Below, one piece after another: positions 7,292 to 8,975 of a stretch of DNA of 8,975 nt. Origin of the DNA: Propionibacteriaceae bacterium. GTDB lineage: Bacteria; Actinomycetota; Actinomycetes; Propionibacteriales; Propionibacteriaceae. The position numbers were made by a program, and so were the translations under genes. Below the pieces are notes generated by a model. That model ran no database searches, was not told the DNA's origin, and was given only the letters and a program-made list of their open reading frames with translations. The stretch's first letter is position 1. Each line of letters starts with the position of its first letter. The stretch is from the NCBI GenBank assembly GCA_027346035.1, contig DAIESZ010000055.1, positions 1-8,975 of the forward strand, read 5' to 3'.

Positions 7292-8103
7292 GCTCGGCGC
7301 TGGCACGTGGCGCACCAATAGAGTTGGCGACCGTCGAGGACGCGGGTGCGCACCTCGCGCCCGCAGGCGAGGCAGGGCTGGTGTTGGCGCCGGTACACGT
7401 AGACCTCCCCGCCATGGCGGTCGACGCGGGGCGGACGACCCATCGCCTCGGGCGTGTGCTCGGGGCGTACCGTGTCGATCCGCCCGTCGTCGACGCCGAG
7501 CGGCATCAGCTCGGTGAGGTCCGCCCAGATCGCCCGCCATGACGCGGGCTTGAGCCTGACGCCGGGGGTCATCGGGTTGATGCGATGCCGGAACAGCACT
7601 TCGCACCGGTAGATGTTGCCGACACCGGCAGTGATCCGCTGGTCCATGAGCAGCGAGGCGATCGGCCTGGCCGACCGGTGAACACGCTGCCACGCCCGGT
7701 CGGGCTCGGCGTCCGGGCGCAACGGGTCGGCCCCGAGGGACGCCGCGACGGCCTCGAGTTCGGCTGCCGAGATCAGCCGGCAGGTCTGCGGGCCGGCGAG
7801 GTCGGCAGCGGTCGTGCAGTCGTCGATGCGCAACCGCACCTGGCCGCGCGGCGGGGCGAGCGGCTCGAGCCACAGCTTGCCGATGAGCCCCAGATGGATG
7901 TGCACGTACTGCTCCGGCCCGGGCACGTCGAACTCGATGAACAGGTTCTTGCCGTAGGCGTCCGCGCCCCGGAGGATTCGACCGTCGAGCAGGTCCGCGG
8001 ACGCCGCGAACCTGCCCTGGGGGGAGCTCACGCGCACGCGGCGCCCGCCGAACTCGCGGGTCAGCTCGCCCGAGAGCCGGTGGATCACATGTCCTTCGGG
8101 CAT
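7288..8103 (-). CDS. nei: endonuclease VIII-type DNA glycosylase/AP lyase (Nei1-like, Fpg/Nei family)
   Basis: The enzyme removes oxidised bases from DNA and cuts the abasic site by beta/delta elimination (base excision repair). The 271 residues match the family length. Removal of the initiator Met from MPEGHVIHRL exposes the catalytic Pro (P2), followed by Glu (E3). K52 in GKNLF is the conserved phosphate-contacting lysine. The helix-two-turn-helix region is LLMDQRITAGVGNIYR (151-166). The C-terminal zinc finger is C244-x2-C247-x16-C264-x2-C267, with the DNA-contacting R259. The PEGH start and SSPQGRF resemble mycobacterial Nei1 (Rv2464c), which likewise neighbours rpiB. The ATG at 8103 is chosen over an in-frame ATG five codons upstream because Pro must be at position 2. 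The stop overlaps the next gene's ATG, so the two are translationally coupled. Confidence 0.95.
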   Translation of the reverse strand: MPEGHVIHRLSGELTREFGGRRVRVSSPQGRFAASADLLDGRILRGADAYGKNLFIEFDVPGPEQYVHIHLGLIGKLWLEPLAPPRGQVRLRIDDCTTAADLAGPQTCRLISAAELEAVAASLGADPLRPDAEPDRAWQRVHRSARPIASLLMDQRITAGVGNIYRCEVLFRHRINPMTPGVRLKPASWRAIWADLTELMPLGVDDGRIDTVRPEHTPEAMGRPPRVDRHGGEVYVYRRQHQPCLACGREVRTRVLDGRQLYWCATCQRRA

Positions 8104-8106
8104 CGC

Positions 8107-8114
8107 CCACCTTT
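8107..8114 (-). promoter_or_regulatory. ribosome site that fixes the nei start
   Basis: On the minus strand AAAGGTGG lies just before the ATG at 8103, with AAGG six bases from it. It falls inside the codons that an alternative upstream ATG (8118) would translate, which agrees with the need for Pro as the second residue. I see no clear -10 box for nei in the 106 bases to the divergent gene. Confidence 0.7.
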
Positions 8115-8196
8115 CCATCGCCTGGGACTCCTGGTCCGGCTGGTCCCGGTCTCGACCATCGGCCCGGGTGCCGGTTCGGGAGATCGGCTGCCTGAC

Positions 8197-8202
8197 TATC
8201 GT
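8197..8202 (+). promoter_or_regulatory. -10 box of a probable leaderless promoter
   Basis: TATCGT fits the actinobacterial TAnnnT -10 consensus. Exactly seven bases separate it from the ATG at 8210, so transcription would begin at or one base before the start codon. No convincing Shine-Dalgarno site is present apart from a GGGG run. The -35 region (TTCGGG at 8175-8180) is weak. Confidence 0.55.
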
Positions 8203-8209
8203 GGGGCCC

Positions 8210-8449
8210 ATGACATCGGCCCACCGCCCCGTCCGTCGCGAGGAGCCGTCCCGCGGCGGCAGCCGGGGCGGGGAGGACGCCGTCCGCCCCCACGACATGC
8301 GCGATCTGGGTCGTGACGGTATCACCCTGCTGGTCACGGGCGAGCGTGCCCTACGAGCCCGTGAGGTGTCACATCCCACCGCCGAACAGCTCCACGACGC
8401 GGGCGCCGCCGTCGACCACCTCATCGCACGCGCCCACGGCCAACGCTGA
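8210..8449 (+). CDS. small uncharacterised protein, 79 residues
   Basis: This is the only plus-strand gene I accept. It encodes 79 residues starting MTSAHRPVRREEPSRGG. The first 30 are charged, Gly/Arg-rich and probably disordered. From about residue 30 the chain DMRDLGRDGITLLVTGERALRAREVSHPTAEQ (30-61) looks folded, with a short beta segment (ITLLVTG) followed by two helices ending HLIARAHGQR. There is no Cys, membrane segment or signal peptide. About 80% of codons end in G or C, as in coding DNA here. It has a well-placed leaderless promoter, sits divergent from nei and convergent with rpiB, and fills a gap in which no minus-strand frame looks like a gene. I do not recognise the family. An in-frame ATG at 8168 would add 14 residues but would read through the -10 box. 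Confidence 0.6.
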   Translation: MTSAHRPVRREEPSRGGSRGGEDAVRPHDMRDLGRDGITLLVTGERALRAREVSHPTAEQLHDAGAAVDHLIARAHGQR

Positions 8450-8451
8450 CG

Positions 8452-8470
8452 CGCGACGCGCGCCGTCGCG
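8452..8470. terminator. hairpin between the convergent small gene and rpiB
   Basis: CGCGACG (8452-8458), a loop of five bases and CGTCGCG (8464-8470) form a stem of seven G/C-rich pairs. It lies three bases after the stop of the plus gene and three bases beyond the rpiB stop. There is no U-tract on either strand, so it would act as a hairpin-only bidirectional terminator, as is common in actinobacteria. High G+C makes chance hairpins frequent, hence moderate confidence. Confidence 0.5.
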
Positions 8471-8473
8471 TCC

Positions 8474-8932
8474 TCAGTCGAGTCGGCCGGTGCGCTCGTA
8501 GTGGTCGAGCATGGCGATCCGTCGGGCGTGCCGTTCCTCCCCCGAGAACGGGGTCTCGAGGAACGCGCGCACGTACTCAAGGGCGAGCGCCTGGGACTGC
8601 ATGCGGCCACCGAGGCTGATGATGTTCGCGTTGTTGTGCTCGCGGGCCAGGCGGGCGGTGTCGCGGGAGTAGGCCAGGGCCGCCCGGATCCCCACCACCT
8701 TGTTCGCGGCGATCTGCTCGCCGTTGCCCGAGCCGCCGAGCACGATGCCCAGCTCGCCCTCGGAGGCCGCGACCGCCTCGGCACACGGAATGATCGTCGT
8801 GGGATAGTCATCGAGCGGCTCGAAGGTGTGGGCGCCGTGGTCGACCACCTCGTAGCCGAGCGCACTCAGCTCGGTGACGAGGTACTCCTTGAGCTCGAAC
8901 GCAGCATGGTCGGTACCGATGTGAACGCGCAT
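8474..8932 (-). CDS. rpiB: ribose-5-phosphate isomerase B (RpiB)
   Basis: RpiB interconverts ribose-5-phosphate and ribulose-5-phosphate in the non-oxidative pentose phosphate pathway. The 152 residues match the family. The motifs are GTDHAAFELK (residues 6-15, with D8 and H9), DDYP (41-44), GIVLGGSGNGEQIAANKV (62-79) and AREHNNANIISLGGR (96-110, with H99 and R110). The catalytic base is Glu (E72) in GGSGNGE, the actinobacterial form seen in M. tuberculosis Rv2465c, rather than the Cys of E. coli RpiB. The ATG at 8932 gives the standard MRVHIGTDHA terminus. A GGAG sits one base from the start, too close to serve as a ribosome site, and a TAGGCT box six bases upstream suggests a leaderless message. 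In M. tuberculosis nei1 lies directly beside it on the same strand; here the small plus-strand gene separates them. Confidence 0.96.
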   Translation of the reverse strand: MRVHIGTDHAAFELKEYLVTELSALGYEVVDHGAHTFEPLDDYPTTIIPCAEAVAASEGELGIVLGGSGNGEQIAANKVVGIRAALAYSRDTARLAREHNNANIISLGGRMQSQALALEYVRAFLETPFSGEERHARRIAMLDHYERTGRLD

Positions 8933-8938
8933 GCTCCG

Positions 8939-8944
8939 AGCCTA
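8939..8944 (-). promoter_or_regulatory. -10 box of a probable leaderless rpiB promoter
   Basis: The minus strand reads TAGGCT, six bases (CGGAGC), then the rpiB ATG. TAnnnT at this distance puts the transcription start on the A of the start codon. No TTGACA-like -35 element is visible within the remaining bases of the window. Confidence 0.55.
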
Positions 8945-8960
8945 TCCGGCGCGCGCCGGA
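8945..8960. repeat. 16-base palindrome in the rpiB promoter spacer
   Basis: TCCGGCGC is followed by its exact reverse complement, ending one base upstream of the -10 box on the rpiB strand. It occupies the -10/-35 spacer, where a repressor could bind, but a G/C-only core of this kind also arises by chance at this base composition. Confidence 0.4.
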
Positions 8961-8975
8961 CGGCTGGCCACCGAT

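Noticed and set aside
8104..8118. Upstream in-frame ATG for nei (MERWAMPEGH)
   Set aside because: The Fpg/Nei mechanism needs Pro right after the initiator Met, and the ribosome site lies within these extra codons.
6782..8293. Minus-strand open frame of 503 codons spanning nei and the unknown gene
   Set aside because: The part opposite the nei reading is nonsense-like. Only its last 169 codons (from 7291) are real, as the N-terminal part of the unknown gene.
1..8975. Search for tRNA, rRNA, CRISPR array, insertion sequence, phage or toxin-antitoxin genes
   Set aside because: I saw no cloverleaf, spaced direct repeats, terminal inverted repeats, transposase motifs or defence-type domains. All sizeable space is taken by housekeeping genes or the two unknown genes.

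Overview
The window is about 70% G+C. Its codons mostly end in G or C, and its genes are tightly packed with ATGA start/stop overlaps. A fused membrane lysyltransferase/lysyl-tRNA synthetase (LysX), a mycobacterial-type Nei glycosylase and a RpiB with a Glu catalytic base all point to an actinobacterium, most likely of the Mycobacteriales (mycobacterial, nocardial, gordonial or dietzial relatives). I cannot name the genus from the sequence alone.

Almost everything is on the minus strand. From right to left: rpiB (8932-8474) has a likely leaderless promoter. A small plus-strand gene of 79 codons (8210-8449), also apparently leaderless, lies convergent to rpiB and divergent from nei. nei (8103-7288) is a DNA-repair glycosylase whose stop overlaps, by ATGA, the start of an unrecognised gene (7291-5928). 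That unrecognised gene reads sensibly only if one base is restored in a run of five Gs at 6965-6969. After 106 bases comes lysX (5821-2408). A perfect palindrome of 24 bases follows lysX, and then a four-gene pantothenate block runs to the left edge: a Rossmann/DUF2520 protein (2339-1653), panC (1588-758), panD (761-369) and panB (367 to beyond base 1, truncated by the window).

The left half is a vitamin B5 operon. PanB makes ketopantoate, PanD makes beta-alanine, and PanC ligates pantoate with beta-alanine. The missing step is the NADPH-dependent reduction of ketopantoate, and the DUF2520 dinucleotide-binding protein at the head of the operon is the natural candidate by context. It contains no lysine at all, however, so it cannot use the catalytic lysine of classical PanE. 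lysX makes lysyl-tRNA and transfers the lysine to phosphatidylglycerol, altering membrane charge. Its position directly upstream of the pan genes differs from Mycobacterium tuberculosis, where lysX and panB are elsewhere and coaX follows panD.

I saw no mobile element, CRISPR array, tRNA, rRNA or phage gene. The window is mostly ordinary core metabolism. The points worth a second look are the frameshifted unknown gene, the lysine-free DUF2520 protein, the lysX-pan palindrome, the small leaderless gene and the awkward lysX start region.
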